Shown here: positions 63,853-64,000 of the stretch, piece after piece
How the letters are laid out: the number at the start of each line of letters is the position of its first letter
Numbering within the stretch: position 1 is the stretch's first letter
Assembly: GCA_004431415.1 (NCBI GenBank)
Contig: QPMI01000709.1
Coordinates: 271,254-335,253 of the forward strand
Direction: 5' to 3'
Source: Cyanophora paradoxa
Taxonomy: Eukaryota; Glaucocystophyceae; Cyanophorales; Cyanophoraceae
Length of the DNA stretch: 64,000 nt
Made by a program: the position numbers and the translations under genes
The notes under the pieces: generated by a model
Told to the model about the DNA's origin: nothing
The model's database searches: none
The model's input: the letters and a program-made list of their open reading frames with translations, nothing else

Positions 63853-64000
63853 TACTCATACCTGAAAGATCTGCCCTTGGCGCACGTATACGCACCTAGG
63901 CCGGGTTCGAGCTCTATAGCTATGCATCCTCCTGGGAGGGTCCCTGGCTTGCCCTGCACGTCCCTTTTGGAGCCTCTGCGGCACTCTTATACACTGTCCT

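Overview
The window is GC-rich, intron-rich nuclear DNA of a eukaryotic microbe, interrupted by one complete AT-richer integrated virus-like element of 26.8 kb. Host genes recognised by protein motifs are N-myristoyltransferase, an anoctamin/TMEM16 protein, delta-tubulin and the ribosome-biogenesis HEAT-repeat protein UTP10/HEATR1. Delta-tubulin points to an organism that builds triplet basal bodies, so probably a flagellated protist or alga. The species cannot be told from the sequence. Introns are short, GC-rich and often end in GCGCAG; intergenic DNA is full of short palindromes.

Layout. 1-830: no gene seen. 832-3300: thirteen copies of a ~199-bp satellite. 3301-6057: palindrome-rich DNA without a supportable gene. 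6058-7314 and 34154-35606: two halves of one low-complexity, Gln/Ala-rich host gene, split inside an exon by the element. 7315-34147: the element, flanked by a 6-bp target duplication (GAAATG) and bounded by ~1.36-kb terminal inverted repeats (TIRs). 36789-38597 (-): N-myristoyltransferase. 39126-43930 (-): anoctamin. 44657-46630 (+): delta-tubulin. 46740-50687: a tandem duplication of an unrecognised minus-strand gene, with a truncated delta-tubulin fragment between the copies. 51416-59445 (+): UTP10. 60087-63775 (+): unrecognised multi-exon gene(s) with an intronic minisatellite.

The element belongs to the Polinton / Polinton-like virus / virophage realm. Its morphogenesis block is packaging ATPase, major capsid protein and a penton-like minor capsid protein, with a second penton-like gene on the opposite strand. 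Its replication and integration block is a protein-primed-type DNA polymerase B, a primase-SF3 helicase and a DD35E retroviral-type integrase. Its accessory block is unusual: a bacterial-type S-adenosylmethionine decarboxylase, a patatin phospholipase fused to a discoidin-like domain, and about 6.3 kb of fibre/receptor-binding-type proteins, one with a C1q-like head. Each TIR tip holds a 28-bp perfect inverted repeat around a 39-nt loop that contains a second hairpin. TGTGAC/GTCACA repeat arrays lie in both TIRs and once in the middle of the element.

All the gene breaks I could resolve inside the element look like loss of one base in a C or G run, and the same pattern breaks the conserved host gene UTP10. 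I therefore read most of these frameshifts as consensus errors of long-read assembly rather than as decay, so the element could be intact.
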